A stretch of DNA of 59,646 bases from Candidatus Poribacteria bacterium. Its GTDB lineage: Bacteria > Poribacteria > WGA-4E > WGA-3G. The notes under the pieces are model-generated. The model was not told where the DNA came from. It made no database searches and saw nothing but the letters and a program-made list of their open reading frames with translations. Each line of letters opens with the position of its first letter. The stretch's first letter is position 1. Of the stretch, positions 41,668-52,141 are shown in pieces. The stretch lies in contig JAJEJA010000008.1 of assembly GCA_022828145.1 (NCBI GenBank), forward strand, positions 1 to 59,646, read 5' to 3'. The position numbers and the translations under genes are program-made.

Positions 41668-42564
41668 CTATGCGTTGTATGGACGGAAACCTCGCACCAT
41701 CAAACCGCGATCACTATTGGCTTTCTTAGCTTCTTCTGCTGCCGCAGCGCGTTTCTCTGCTTCTGCACGATTAGCTGCTGTCGTTCCACCAATTATGACG
41801 AAATCATCAGTGCGACGGTATCGGTTGATGAATACTGGACGCGGTTTGTCGGACATATTCTGTTTGGAACCGTGGATAGTCTTCACATTAAAGAAGATGG
41901 AATCCCCCGCTTTACCTTCAACGGGGAGAGCGCTTTCCCAGGGCCATTCATCCTCCTCTAAACCGAGATGCGAGAAAGTATCAATGTGTTTAAGTTGTCC
42001 GAGTTTATGGGATCCAGGTACAACATGAAGCGCACCATTAACAAGGTCGGTATCTACAACATAATTCAGAATACCGACAGGTCCCTGATAGCGATGTTCA
42101 AAGTAAGCGGAATCTTGATGCAGATGCTTTGGATGTCCACCGACCGGTTCCTTATAGAGACATTGTCCGTTCCCGAAAATTTCAACGTTGGGACCTAAAA
42201 TAGCCGCTACGATTTTGACTGCATTCTCATCAAAGGCGGACTGGAAAAATGCCGCGCTTGTCTGATAGTTCACTGCTAACACCATGATCTGCTTATCACG
42301 ATCATAGCCTGCTGGTGCTGGAATAAACAAAGTTCCGTTAGGCGTTCGCCACCCTTCAACAATCTGCTGTGCTTCATCAAGCAGTGCTAAAGACTCCGCG
42401 GCGGCAGCCTCTATGTCTTGATGTAGCCTTTCAATATAGGGTTTCATCAGACCGCGCACGACGAGACAACCGTGTTCGGCAAAAATGCTGGACGCTTTTT
42501 CAGCATCCAAACCGTCAACTGACATCTCAATATCTTCAATAGTTGCTTTCAATTCCTGAGCCAC
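41668..42564 (-). CDS. Phytanoyl-CoA dioxygenase (PhyH) family protein
   Basis: A 298-aa Fe(II)/2-oxoglutarate oxygenase with a GTG start, chosen because AAGGAGA lies seven bases upstream. H-x-D is in KHLHQDSAYFEHR; the distal His is in VKTIHGSKQNMSD, with Arg in RPVFINRYRRTDD. VVPGSHKLGQL is the PhyH turn. An Ala/Glu-rich helix near the end (about 268-285) is unusual. It is the last gene of the leftward cluster, 43 nt after the small 42608 gene. Confidence 0.88.
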   Translation of the reverse strand: MAQELKATIEDIEMSVDGLDAEKASSIFAEHGCLVVRGLMKPYIERLHQDIEAAAAESLALLDEAQQIVEGWRTPNGTLFIPAPAGYDRDKQIMVLAVNYQTSAAFFQSAFDENAVKIVAAILGPNVEIFGNGQCLYKEPVGGHPKHLHQDSAYFEHRYQGPVGILNYVVDTDLVNGALHVVPGSHKLGQLKHIDTFSHLGLEEDEWPWESALPVEGKAGDSIFFNVKTIHGSKQNMSDKPRPVFINRYRRTDDFVIIGGTTAANRAEAEKRAAAAEEAKKANSDRGLMVRGFRPYNA

Positions 42565-42607
42565 AAATCTTCTCCTTATCGATCACCTTCAAAATACATC
42601 ATCATTA

Positions 42608-42949
42608 CTAACCCCACGATGGACGATTGCCAGTTAACTTTTCTAAATACTCAGCAGTTTGTCGGAGATTATCCTTGAGTTTCTTGTCTGCTTTCTTTCT
42701 CTCTGCTGTTTCAGTTTTATACTGAACTTTATAGTTACCTCTGTCCAATCTTCGCAATACAAATTCGCCAGGTACATTCCTGTTCACATAGACCAACATA
42801 TCGTGCAACAACCAATAAACATCTGTGGGTGAAAATTCTAAATGGCAGTGTTTAGATTCCGCCTTAACCGCGTCGAGTGTTTTCTGCACATAAGTAACAA
42901 CTTCTGCAAGTGTATAGGATTTGCTATCTTCTAAATTAATCTTGTCCAT
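42608..42949 (-). CDS. Small protein of unknown function
   Basis: A 113-aa protein, its ATG preceded by AGGAGA and overlapping the end of the XdhC gene by 14 bp. It has a helix-rich amino half (YTLAEVVTYVQKTLDAVKAE), LEFSPTDVYWLLHDMLVYVNR, then a basic carboxy half (TAERKKADKKLKDNL). No family was recognised. Its overlap with XdhC implies a shared process. Confidence 0.55.
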   Translation of the reverse strand: MDKINLEDSKSYTLAEVVTYVQKTLDAVKAESKHCHLEFSPTDVYWLLHDMLVYVNRNVPGEFVLRRLDRGNYKVQYKTETAERKKADKKLKDNLRQTAEYLEKLTGNRPSWG

Positions 42950-44060
42950 TTTCTTCTCCTGTCAATTTGATGGAAGGCATACGGGCAGGTTGTGCCTCAA
43001 AAGGCTTCGACATTTTCGCTCCGTTGCGAACCTGAATCAATTGTGAAGCGATGCTCACGGCTATCTCCGGCACAGTCTTTGAGTTTATGTCTAATCCGAT
43101 AGGTGCATAAACACGTTGCAGTTTCTCTATCGGAATTCCCACGTCTAATAGGTCGTCAAAAATGAGTTTTATCTTTCTGCGGCTGCCGATCAATCCGATG
43201 TATCCGGCATCTGATTCAACAACGCTATGCAGTGCCGATTCATCATGTTGGTGTCCTCGAGTTACAATCACAATGTATGTTAGATGGTTGATCGGATATT
43301 GTCGGAGCTCCTCAGCAATATCTCCGATAATGATTTCGTCTGCTTCAGGCAAGCGACTCTTAGATGCAAAATCTGCACGATCATCAACGATGGCGATATC
43401 AAAATCTAACCAACTCCCAATATGGCAGAGAGCCTGTCCAACGTGTCCAGCTCCCGCAATTAGCAACGTCGGCCTCGGTTGGATAGGTTCCAAAAAAATG
43501 GATACGGTTCTGTCCTTTTTGTATAAACCTGATCTGTTCTGCTCAAGTATGTCCGAAATTTTAGTCTCTATTTCAGCCTCTAATTTCAGATCACCCAATG
43601 TGCCGATACGTTGACCATTCATAGCAAAAACCATCTTCATGCCAACCCTAACGTCCGGTTGGGTACTTTCTACAACTGTCGCACTCATTAACGGCACCTT
43701 TTCTCTACTGAGCTCTTGTATACGTGTGAACATGTCAGCTTCAACCTGAGTCTTTGGTAAATCTATGAATATCTTCATATTTCCACCGCAGATGAGCCCA
43801 TCATCCCAGCCGTAATCGCTATCCAATTGGAATTCAAGCAGACGCGGGACACCGCCTTGCATCAGTCCAATCGCTTGTCGACGTGCTTCCGCTTCCACAC
43901 AGCCACCACCCAGTGTGCCAATATTACGTAGGTCAGGTAGTATCAGCAGTTTTGACCCCGGTTTCTGTGGGGTAGAACCTTTCGTCTCAACCACAGTACA
44001 ATAGGCACCGACCTGGTCAGTTTGTATTAATTCAGGGATTTTCTGATATATTTCTCTCAT
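42936..44060 (-). CDS. XdhC/CoxI family protein (molybdoenzyme maturation type)
   Basis: A 374-aa protein. The amino domain has the XdhC_CoxI pattern VVETKGSTPQKPGSKLLI, GTLGGGCVEAEARRQA and GLICGGNMKIFI. The carboxy domain is a Rossmann fold (LLIAGAGHVGQALCHIGSW, then VDDRADFASKSRLPEADEII, IGLIGSRRK). The family sulfurates and inserts the molybdenum cofactor of xanthine dehydrogenase-like enzymes. No such enzyme lies in the window. The start overlaps the previous stop (ATGA). Confidence 0.9.
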   Translation of the reverse strand: MREIYQKIPELIQTDQVGAYCTVVETKGSTPQKPGSKLLILPDLRNIGTLGGGCVEAEARRQAIGLMQGGVPRLLEFQLDSDYGWDDGLICGGNMKIFIDLPKTQVEADMFTRIQELSREKVPLMSATVVESTQPDVRVGMKMVFAMNGQRIGTLGDLKLEAEIETKISDILEQNRSGLYKKDRTVSIFLEPIQPRPTLLIAGAGHVGQALCHIGSWLDFDIAIVDDRADFASKSRLPEADEIIIGDIAEELRQYPINHLTYIVIVTRGHQHDESALHSVVESDAGYIGLIGSRRKIKLIFDDLLDVGIPIEKLQRVYAPIGLDINSKTVPEIAVSIASQLIQVRNGAKMSKPFEAQPARMPSIKLTGEENGQD

Positions 44061-44983
44061 TTGTTGAAACTTTGCACATTGGCACTTTGGGAGACCAGAT
44101 TCGTAAATTGTTCAGTTTGCGATTCTGTTAACTGTAGTGGAACAATGCTCTCTATGCCTTCGCTACCGATTTTTGATGGAACATTCAGGAAAACAGAAGT
44201 TGTATCCGTAGAGATTAACGTGCCAACACTCATCACCCGTTTCTTATCTAAACTGATCGCGGATATAACTTCAAGAATGTGACTCGCTAAGGTATATTCA
44301 CTCGTCGTGGTATAGGGACAACGGTTTGCAACAGCATCAGATATACTTTGGATGCCTGATGCATTCAGCAATTGTGTAAGTGGGATACCATTAACTCTAC
44401 AGTATTGAGGCAACATAAACGTTTCCTCATCGTCTCCGATGGCTAATCCGGAAACATCCTTCACCGAATAGCCTGTGCGGGTTGCAATTTCAGATTTGAG
44501 ATGTGCTGTGGCAACACCGTTTGAAATACCGATAAGGTTTTCAACACCTTGAGTCTGATGTATCCAAGCGGAGATATAGTTGGCAAACGGCATGGCGACT
44601 AAAATTTTTGCATGCTGCACATGTTCCAGAATCTTCGGCACAATGTCACGAACAGAAGACAAATTCGCTGTCTTTAATGCTTGTGCTGAATGAAATCCGT
44701 AAGGTAATTGCGTTGGAAGCAGAATGACCAGATCAGATCCTGATATATCTTCACAAACTGTCGTAAATGTTACCTGTGTATCACTTGCAGGCATCGCAGA
44801 GGCAAGCGTAAGGTCCTCTACTGCATCTGCAACAAACTTTGTGTTCCTTGGGTTACGGTTTCTCTGGACACTACCGGCTTGGGTGCCAGACAAGATTACA
44901 ATGTTCTGTGCTAACTCAGATTGGCAGATACCCCAACCCACTGTAAGTGTCAACTGACTGTTTCCTATCAATGCAATTCTCAT
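44057..44983 (-). CDS. Lactate/malate dehydrogenase-fold protein, degenerate
   Basis: A 308-aa protein with the overall plan of the LDH/MDH family: an amino-terminal Rossmann-like start MRIALIGNSQLTLTVGWGIC, DLVILLPTQLPYG, ILVAMPFANYISAWIH, IGISNGVATAHLKSEIA, and SVGTLISTD, FLNVPSKIGSEGI later. The glycine motif is altered (GNSQLT instead of GxGxVG) and the catalytic Arg/His motifs are not evident. It may be a cofactor-binding regulator rather than a dehydrogenase. AGGA precedes the ATG. It lies between the 918-aa gene (9-nt gap) and XdhC (overlap). Confidence 0.6.
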   Translation of the reverse strand: MRIALIGNSQLTLTVGWGICQSELAQNIVILSGTQAGSVQRNRNPRNTKFVADAVEDLTLASAMPASDTQVTFTTVCEDISGSDLVILLPTQLPYGFHSAQALKTANLSSVRDIVPKILEHVQHAKILVAMPFANYISAWIHQTQGVENLIGISNGVATAHLKSEIATRTGYSVKDVSGLAIGDDEETFMLPQYCRVNGIPLTQLLNASGIQSISDAVANRCPYTTTSEYTLASHILEVISAISLDKKRVMSVGTLISTDTTSVFLNVPSKIGSEGIESIVPLQLTESQTEQFTNLVSQSANVQSFNK

Positions 44984-44992
44984 AAATTTGTC

Positions 44993-47749
44993 CTATATAA
45001 GCGTTTCTACGATTTCTTGGAAACTTGTTTCAAGTTTTTCACGCTGAACATGCATTTCAGAATCCGCTTTGAGTTTAGTATCCAGCAACTCATCATAACG
45101 TTCAACATATTCCATTAAGGTCTCTACCTCTTTCTCGTAACAGATTGCCGTAGTTAACACCTTTTCTTTCACTACGATCGGCAGCTCATCAGACGTGATC
45201 TGTGTTAATTCCCATCGCCACACTTTTTCAGATATATATGTAATAAAACGCTCTAATACTTCACCTTCATAACTATTTTCTTGCAGCTCTTTCACTTCAT
45301 GAATTAGACCAATGACTTGATTGAATAGGGAATCGGGAAGTATATTTCGCAATTCCATGATGTGCCGTCCCGTTGTAGAAATTGGCAATTTATTCTGAAG
45401 TAGAAACATCCGTAGGTTCGGATAATCATCCAAAGATTTGGTTTCAGTCAGCCAGGTTTCGTCAATTGAAGGCAGCTCATTTAGTTCAAAACTCAGAACC
45501 TGTTGTTTCCGAATTTCTTCAAGTGAAGTGTTGTTGCCATTTAAGCCAGCGTGTACGAGGGTATCTATAACTTTGGATTCAGCATAAGGTTTCAAAAAGG
45601 CTATCATCTCCTCAACTTTCGACTGTTCCGCAAGAAGCATTTCAACAGTCAAATCACCATTGTAATGTGCACGCGAGGTATTCCGACTTTTCTTTTTACC
45701 TGTTGTGTTAGACAGACGCTCGACTCGTTTTGCCAATGTTCCATCGTAACGAAGCAACTCATCTCGGAGTAGAGACAGTGTAATGTCACCATGAATGGCA
45801 AGTTTTTCAGTTGAAGTCATATCTTGAACCGTATGTCCCGTCTTTGACAACAGGGCCCTATTGAGATTACGCTCCAAGGTCTTCCTGTCCTTATCGTTTG
45901 CAACAACAAGTTTGCTGCCTAAAGTGAGATTCATGAGCCTTTTTGTCTGATCAGGTACACTTAAATTGATGTCGCATATTGGTTGAAAATCGACAAGAAG
46001 TTGCTCGCGATATTTTCCATTTAGCAGTAACGTCCACAATGTCGCGTAATACGTTTGTACTTGTGTTTCTGTATCTGATTCTCGCGGGGCATTTTCAATC
46101 CACTGTTTTATAATCGGAAAACGTTCTTTGATATCCGCTATAAGCACTTTGAACTCTTTATCTCCCACTTCAAACCCAGCAAAACTCGTTTGCGTTTGGC
46201 GAGCGGACCGACTATTCCGTTGTGCAGTTGAAGATTTAGCTGCTAATAGCAAGTTCTGTAACGGGTGTATTACCTTCTCAAAATCCTGATTGTGCTTGCT
46301 TGAAAAATTTGCAATTTCAATAAAAGACAACCAAACATCCCGCATCCTTTCAATTTGAGTCGGATGCAAAGTAGAACGCAACGCGATACGTGTCAGCTTT
46401 TCACGAACAGTGCCACACGTCCATTCCGGCAGGTACACATTGTCCAATGGAAGATTGTCTTGATAGATGTTTAACGCAACCGGTTTAACCAGGCCCTGCG
46501 ATATGAAATCTCTTTCAAAGACAAGATCATGGAATAGTGCCGATGCCTTATCTAATAGTTGATTCGTCAAAGTATAACTCGATTGAATCATATAGTTGAG
46601 TGTATTTTGTTGGTCATCTTGAAGCTGCCATAACTCAATAATTGGGTCAATACACGCCTTCAATGATTCGGTCGCCTTTTGAGATACAGCCTCCTCAAAA
46701 TACCCATCAAGATATTCAACGTAGAAATCACAATACGTGCACATTACATTCCGTAGTTCCCGAATGACAAGATCGTCCCAGACTTTGTTGTGTATCTGTT
46801 GTGATCGATTAAGCATTAATGCATTTAAACGACTATCAACGCCTTGCTGAAATTGTGTCATTAACTGATACGCGTGCTGGTTTGCCTTAACCGTATAAGT
46901 TTGTATGCTCTTCGCACTTTCAACTATGGCTTCTTCGATCTCTTGCGTCGTAGCAGTGAATTCAATAGGAACAAACCTAAGGGATTTCGGCTCAATAGGA
47001 TTATATACAGCTGCTGTTGGCAAAACTCTTACAGAGGATGCGTTTTGATCAACAAAGCGATTAAGAACTGTCAAACTATATTCTAAATCAAGTAGATCAG
47101 GATAATTCTTCCCATGTGTACGTAACACAACACATACCGTATTATAGTCTTCTTTCTCTACTGTCTGGCGCATTACATCTTCGTTGAGATTAACCCGTTG
47201 AATATGCGTCTGTTCTGGTATAATGACTTTGGTTGTGGTTTTGTCAGTTTCGGGTGTTTTCGTGAGAACAAAACCGCCAGTCTTGATCGTGTTCGGCAGA
47301 ATCAGCCGGGCTTGTAGCACCTCTTCTGTCAGATCCGACAGTGTAATAGATTTGCCCGACTGTTGAATCGTAATATTCGCAATCATACCATCAGCAAAAT
47401 CTGTAATCTGTCGTGCATTGCGTTCCAACTCTTGAATACTTTTATGTACACGATCATAATCATCAATTGAAGATGACTGAACCTTCGATTCATCAATCCA
47501 AGATACCCAGGCCCCCGGACGATGCTTCATTTTTAATGTTAACTGCCCATCTTTAGAATCAAAACCAGGTAAAATCTGACTCTCGGACGTCTGTTTAGGT
47601 GTCCAAACGATGAGATGTTTATTACTCTTACTACCGAGTGCTATTCCATAAGTGTCACCCCAACTTATCCGGCCTTCAACGCCAGCTTTGATTTTATCTG
47701 TTAAAGCGAAGAGAGAGTCGGAGTGGAAATAAAGAGATATATCATGCAT
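44993..47749 (-). CDS. Very large protein of unknown function
   Basis: A 918-aa soluble, mostly helical protein; I recognise no family. Residues about 1-100 look beta-rich (SLYFHSDSLFALTDKI, WGDTYGIALGSKSNKHLIVW). The remainder has long helical stretches, a CTYCDFYVEYLDGYFEEA patch (about 330) and a coiled-coil-like carboxy end (HVQREKLETSFQEIVETL). The best ribosome site (GGAGGG) is 18 nt before the ATG, further than usual. It is the first gene of the leftward cluster with LDH-fold, XdhC and the small protein. Confidence 0.6.
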   Translation of the reverse strand: MHDISLYFHSDSLFALTDKIKAGVEGRISWGDTYGIALGSKSNKHLIVWTPKQTSESQILPGFDSKDGQLTLKMKHRPGAWVSWIDESKVQSSSIDDYDRVHKSIQELERNARQITDFADGMIANITIQQSGKSITLSDLTEEVLQARLILPNTIKTGGFVLTKTPETDKTTTKVIIPEQTHIQRVNLNEDVMRQTVEKEDYNTVCVVLRTHGKNYPDLLDLEYSLTVLNRFVDQNASSVRVLPTAAVYNPIEPKSLRFVPIEFTATTQEIEEAIVESAKSIQTYTVKANQHAYQLMTQFQQGVDSRLNALMLNRSQQIHNKVWDDLVIRELRNVMCTYCDFYVEYLDGYFEEAVSQKATESLKACIDPIIELWQLQDDQQNTLNYMIQSSYTLTNQLLDKASALFHDLVFERDFISQGLVKPVALNIYQDNLPLDNVYLPEWTCGTVREKLTRIALRSTLHPTQIERMRDVWLSFIEIANFSSKHNQDFEKVIHPLQNLLLAAKSSTAQRNSRSARQTQTSFAGFEVGDKEFKVLIADIKERFPIIKQWIENAPRESDTETQVQTYYATLWTLLLNGKYREQLLVDFQPICDINLSVPDQTKRLMNLTLGSKLVVANDKDRKTLERNLNRALLSKTGHTVQDMTSTEKLAIHGDITLSLLRDELLRYDGTLAKRVERLSNTTGKKKSRNTSRAHYNGDLTVEMLLAEQSKVEEMIAFLKPYAESKVIDTLVHAGLNGNNTSLEEIRKQQVLSFELNELPSIDETWLTETKSLDDYPNLRMFLLQNKLPISTTGRHIMELRNILPDSLFNQVIGLIHEVKELQENSYEGEVLERFITYISEKVWRWELTQITSDELPIVVKEKVLTTAICYEKEVETLMEYVERYDELLDTKLKADSEMHVQREKLETSFQEIVETLI

Positions 47750-47846
47750 TAGGTCAATTAGTATATGCCCTCCAATAAAGCGTGCTTTTGATAAAGCGAT
47801 ACATAAGATTTTGGTTTAATGGTCTATTGCTTGCCAGGTGTTATCT

Positions 47847-47946
47847 TGTAGGTCGGGTAGAGCGAAGCGAAACCCGACATGATAGACTTAATCAATACGT
47901 GTCGCCAGTTAATATTTTAATGGCACTTCGCTCTACCCGACCTACA
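47847..47946. repeat. REP-like palindromic element, copy B
   Basis: A 100-bp element with 21-bp perfect arms beginning TGTAGGTCGGGTAGAGCGAA. The interior matches copy A at 21407 (CGAAACCCGACAT, GTGTCGCCAGTTAATATTTT). It lies between the divergently read 3' end of MT-A70 and the 918-aa gene. Confidence 0.85.
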
Positions 47947-47985
47947 GTAGAAAACTATATCTTCAAATTAGAAGTTGACAGAATA

Positions 47986-48558
47986 CTATAGTTCCTTAGA
48001 ATCGTTAGATTTAATCTCCAGTCCCCACACATCCCAACCTTCTGCTTCCTTTCGGGCAAATAGTTCCAGTTTACTCTGTTCAGGAAACATCTCTTCAATA
48101 CGTTGTCTGACTTCATCCGGTTTCTCAGAATGCCGTGTTCGTTTCGCTTGGACAAACTGCCTGATGTTTCGCAATCCTCTCGGTTGTGGAATTGTGCCGC
48201 GTTTAAAAACAAGACACAATTCACATTGACTCATGGTATAGAAACCAGGATTTACGCGGCACTTATCCCATACAAAAGCAACGGTTGCCCAGCGAAATCC
48301 CCAGGCTTTACCCAACCTAATCGCTTGGTCAAGGTGAGGTGATGAACTCCACATAAACAGCAGGCAGTTATCAGATGAGATAGACGCAATATTCCAGTCC
48401 AACATCTCCTTTACAGAAATAGTTGGATAGTGTCGTATCGCACCACCGCTATCTTGCCCGCCAACACCGGTGTATTGAAGTTGCCCTTTGTAGTCCCAAG
48501 GCGGATCCGCATAGAGTATTTGATACTGTTTGTCTGGAAATGGTGGGTGTGATATCAT
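47986..48558 (-). CDS. MT-A70 family N6-adenine methyltransferase
   Basis: A 190-aa enzyme. The catalytic DPPW is at 18-21 (YQILYADPPWDYKG), followed by HYPTISVKEM, NCLLFMWSSSPHLDQAIRL and PEQSKLELFARKEAEGWDVWG. The family resembles phage and plasmid adenine methylases. It stands alone without a nuclease, so it is either an orphan methylase or an acquired phage gene. There is no strong ribosome site. Confidence 0.88.
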   Translation of the reverse strand: MISHPPFPDKQYQILYADPPWDYKGQLQYTGVGGQDSGGAIRHYPTISVKEMLDWNIASISSDNCLLFMWSSSPHLDQAIRLGKAWGFRWATVAFVWDKCRVNPGFYTMSQCELCLVFKRGTIPQPRGLRNIRQFVQAKRTRHSEKPDEVRQRIEEMFPEQSKLELFARKEAEGWDVWGLEIKSNDSKEL

Positions 48559-48652
48559 AGTGAGTTTACAGACAGTCTATCCAAAACGAAGGCATTGTCT
48601 GTATTACAAATACACAATAAACAATACAGAGAAGGTGTTTCACTTCAGCTAC

Positions 48653-49201
48653 TTATTGTGCATCAACGCTAAGTCCTTCCTGTGGGATGTCATTGTTAGC
48701 CACTAACATGTCTCTGTCAAAGATAAAATCACTACGTGAACTTCCAAGTTTTTGTTCTTCTGTCTGTCGTTCCCTAAAATACTGCGGTAATGTTAAACCT
48801 GTCATACGGATCGCATCTTCTGGGCATGCTTCCACACAATATCCGCAGAAAATACATCGCAGCATATTGATTTCAAAGATATCTGGAAACTTCTCCCGTT
48901 GGTACCCCTCTTTCGTCGTCCACCCTTCGGGAGCAGGAGCAGCTTGGATTGTAATGCAATCCGCCGGACAAGCGGTTGCACACAAAAAACATGCGACACA
49001 CTTGATTTCATCTTTTTCTGTTACGGTCAGTTTATGCACCCCGCGGTACCGGTCATTACGTTCATTGACGCTTCTCGGGTCTTCGGGGTACTGTACTGTC
49101 AACTTCTTTCTTGGTATGTGTTTTAACGTTGTCAACATTCCTTTTATCAACGCTGGGATATATAGTCTATCCCAAAATGACATCTCTTCGTTAACCTTCA
49201 T
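48653..49201 (-). CDS. nuoI: NADH-quinone oxidoreductase subunit I (two 4Fe-4S ferredoxin)
   Basis: A 182-aa peripheral subunit of complex I. Two cluster motifs: CVACFLCATACPADC and CIFCGYCVEACPED. The amino part has the typical amphipathic segment (FWDRLYIPALIKGM) and GVHKLTVTE. The ATG at 49201 has AAGGG upstream; a TTG two codons earlier is less likely. It starts 17 nt after the guaB stop and no other nuo gene is present, so it is an isolated copy or part of a split operon. Confidence 0.9.
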   Translation of the reverse strand: MKVNEEMSFWDRLYIPALIKGMLTTLKHIPRKKLTVQYPEDPRSVNERNDRYRGVHKLTVTEKDEIKCVACFLCATACPADCITIQAAPAPEGWTTKEGYQREKFPDIFEINMLRCIFCGYCVEACPEDAIRMTGLTLPQYFRERQTEEQKLGSSRSDFIFDRDMLVANNDIPQEGLSVDAQ

Positions 49202-49218
49202 ATACAAATTCCCTTCAT

Positions 49219-50809
<1,591 letters not shown>

Positions 50810-50917
50810 AATATTTTCAGTGAAAAATCAACAGTATTCTTTCCTAAATTAGTGCATATATGCTAAAATATCCTAAAAAATGATATAATACCATTTCTAA
50901 ATGAGCATATAGCATTA

Positions 50918-51024
50918 TTTTCGTAGGTCGGGTAGAGGCACGAAACCCGACATATATTGACTGTGCCAGTCATGTCGGCAGTTAATATTTTATTGGCGCT
51001 AACGCTCTACCCGACCTACGAAAA
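50918..51024. repeat. REP-like palindromic element, copy C
   Basis: A 107-bp element with 20-bp perfect arms TTTTCGTAGGTCGGGTAGAG and its inverse (51005-51024). The interior contains GGCACGAAACCCGACATATA and GTCGGCAGTTAATATTTTAT. It is itself enclosed by ATACCATTTCT (50888) and AGATTTGGTATC (about 51050), suggesting insertion in another element. Confidence 0.8.
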
Positions 51025-51073
51025 GACAATAATGTTAATTGATCAATTAGATTTGGTATCAAGGAGTCTATTG

Positions 51074-52120
51074 ATGACAAACTTAAACGTTGGAATAGTT
51101 GGACTCGGCTGGGTCGCAGGCGCACATATTGAGGCTTTTAAAGCGGTGAATGGAGCAGATGTCATCGCTATCTGTTCACGACGCGAACACGATGAATCTG
51201 TTCTAAATGAAACCTACGGTACACCGTTAAAAGCATATACAGACTATGAAAAGATGCTCGCTGATCCTGATATACATATTATTGACATTTGCACACCGCA
51301 TCCCTTTCACGCGGAACAAGCGATTGCTGCTGCGAAAGCTGGAAAACATCTCATCATTGAAAAACCGATCTGCCTGACTTATGAAGATGCTTTGGCTATT
51401 CGGGATGCAGTGAAAACTACGGGTGTCAACGTCTGCGTCTGTTTTGAGTGCCGGTACAGCGCACATTTCACGATGATCCGATCCGTGATTGATAACGGAT
51501 TACTCGGTGAACTGCACTATGCTGAAGTAGATTATTATCACGGAATCGGACCGTGGTACGGACAATATGAATGGAATATAAAGAAAGATTTTGGTGGCAG
51601 CACGTTGCTCACCGCGGGATGTCATGCCCTTGATGCGCTTCTCTTCTTTATGGACGGTCAAGTTGAAGAGGTTACCAGTTATCATACGCAATCTATTGGT
51701 GAAGCATTTCAACCTTATGAATACAAAACAACCAGCGTCAGTCTGTTGAAGTTTGAAGGGGGTCAGAAGATCGGCAAGGTTACGTCCTGTGTCGATTGTC
51801 TGCAGCCATACTATTTCCACATCCACCTGGTGGGTAGCGAAGGTAGTCTTCTGGATAACCGTATCTACTCGGCAAAACTAAAAGGTATGGACAAAAGCAG
51901 ATGGAGCACACTTGAAACATCACTCATTGACTCTGGTGATGTAAGTGACCATCCGTACGAACCTCAATTTCAAGCATTCATTGACAGCATTGGTAGGAAT
52001 GAACCGATGCCGTTGACAGATTTTGATACTGCTTTTGAAACGCACCGGGTAGTTTTTGCTGCTGACCAGTCTGCTGATGCAGGGGGACGCACAGTCAAGT
52101 TGTCTGAGCTTGCAATTTAG
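51074..52120 (+). CDS. Gfo/Idh/MocA family oxidoreductase
   Basis: A 348-aa NAD(P)-dependent sugar oxidoreductase. The ATG at 51074 has AAGGAG seven bases upstream; the longer frame only runs through the repeat. The Rossmann motif is [33 protein letters not shown] and [13 protein letters not shown] (EKP, catalytic Lys) follow, then [16 protein letters not shown] in the substrate domain. The substrate is unknown. It converges on the UroD-family gene. Confidence 0.9.
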   Translation: MTNLNVGIVGLGWVAGAHIEAFKAVNGADVIAICSRREHDESVLNETYGTPLKAYTDYEKMLADPDIHIIDICTPHPFHAEQAIAAAKAGKHLIIEKPICLTYEDALAIRDAVKTTGVNVCVCFECRYSAHFTMIRSVIDNGLLGELHYAEVDYYHGIGPWYGQYEWNIKKDFGGSTLLTAGCHALDALLFFMDGQVEEVTSYHTQSIGEAFQPYEYKTTSVSLLKFEGGQKIGKVTSCVDCLQPYYFHIHLVGSEGSLLDNRIYSAKLKGMDKSRWSTLETSLIDSGDVSDHPYEPQFQAFIDSIGRNEPMPLTDFDTAFETHRVVFAADQSADAGGRTVKLSELAI

Positions 52121-52141
52121 AAGTTGTACTGTCTGATCGAC

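Noticed and set aside
50957..51073. Upstream extension of the Gfo/Idh protein
   Set aside because: These codons run through a REP-like repeat; the ATG at 51074 has a good ribosome site and starts the Rossmann fold directly.
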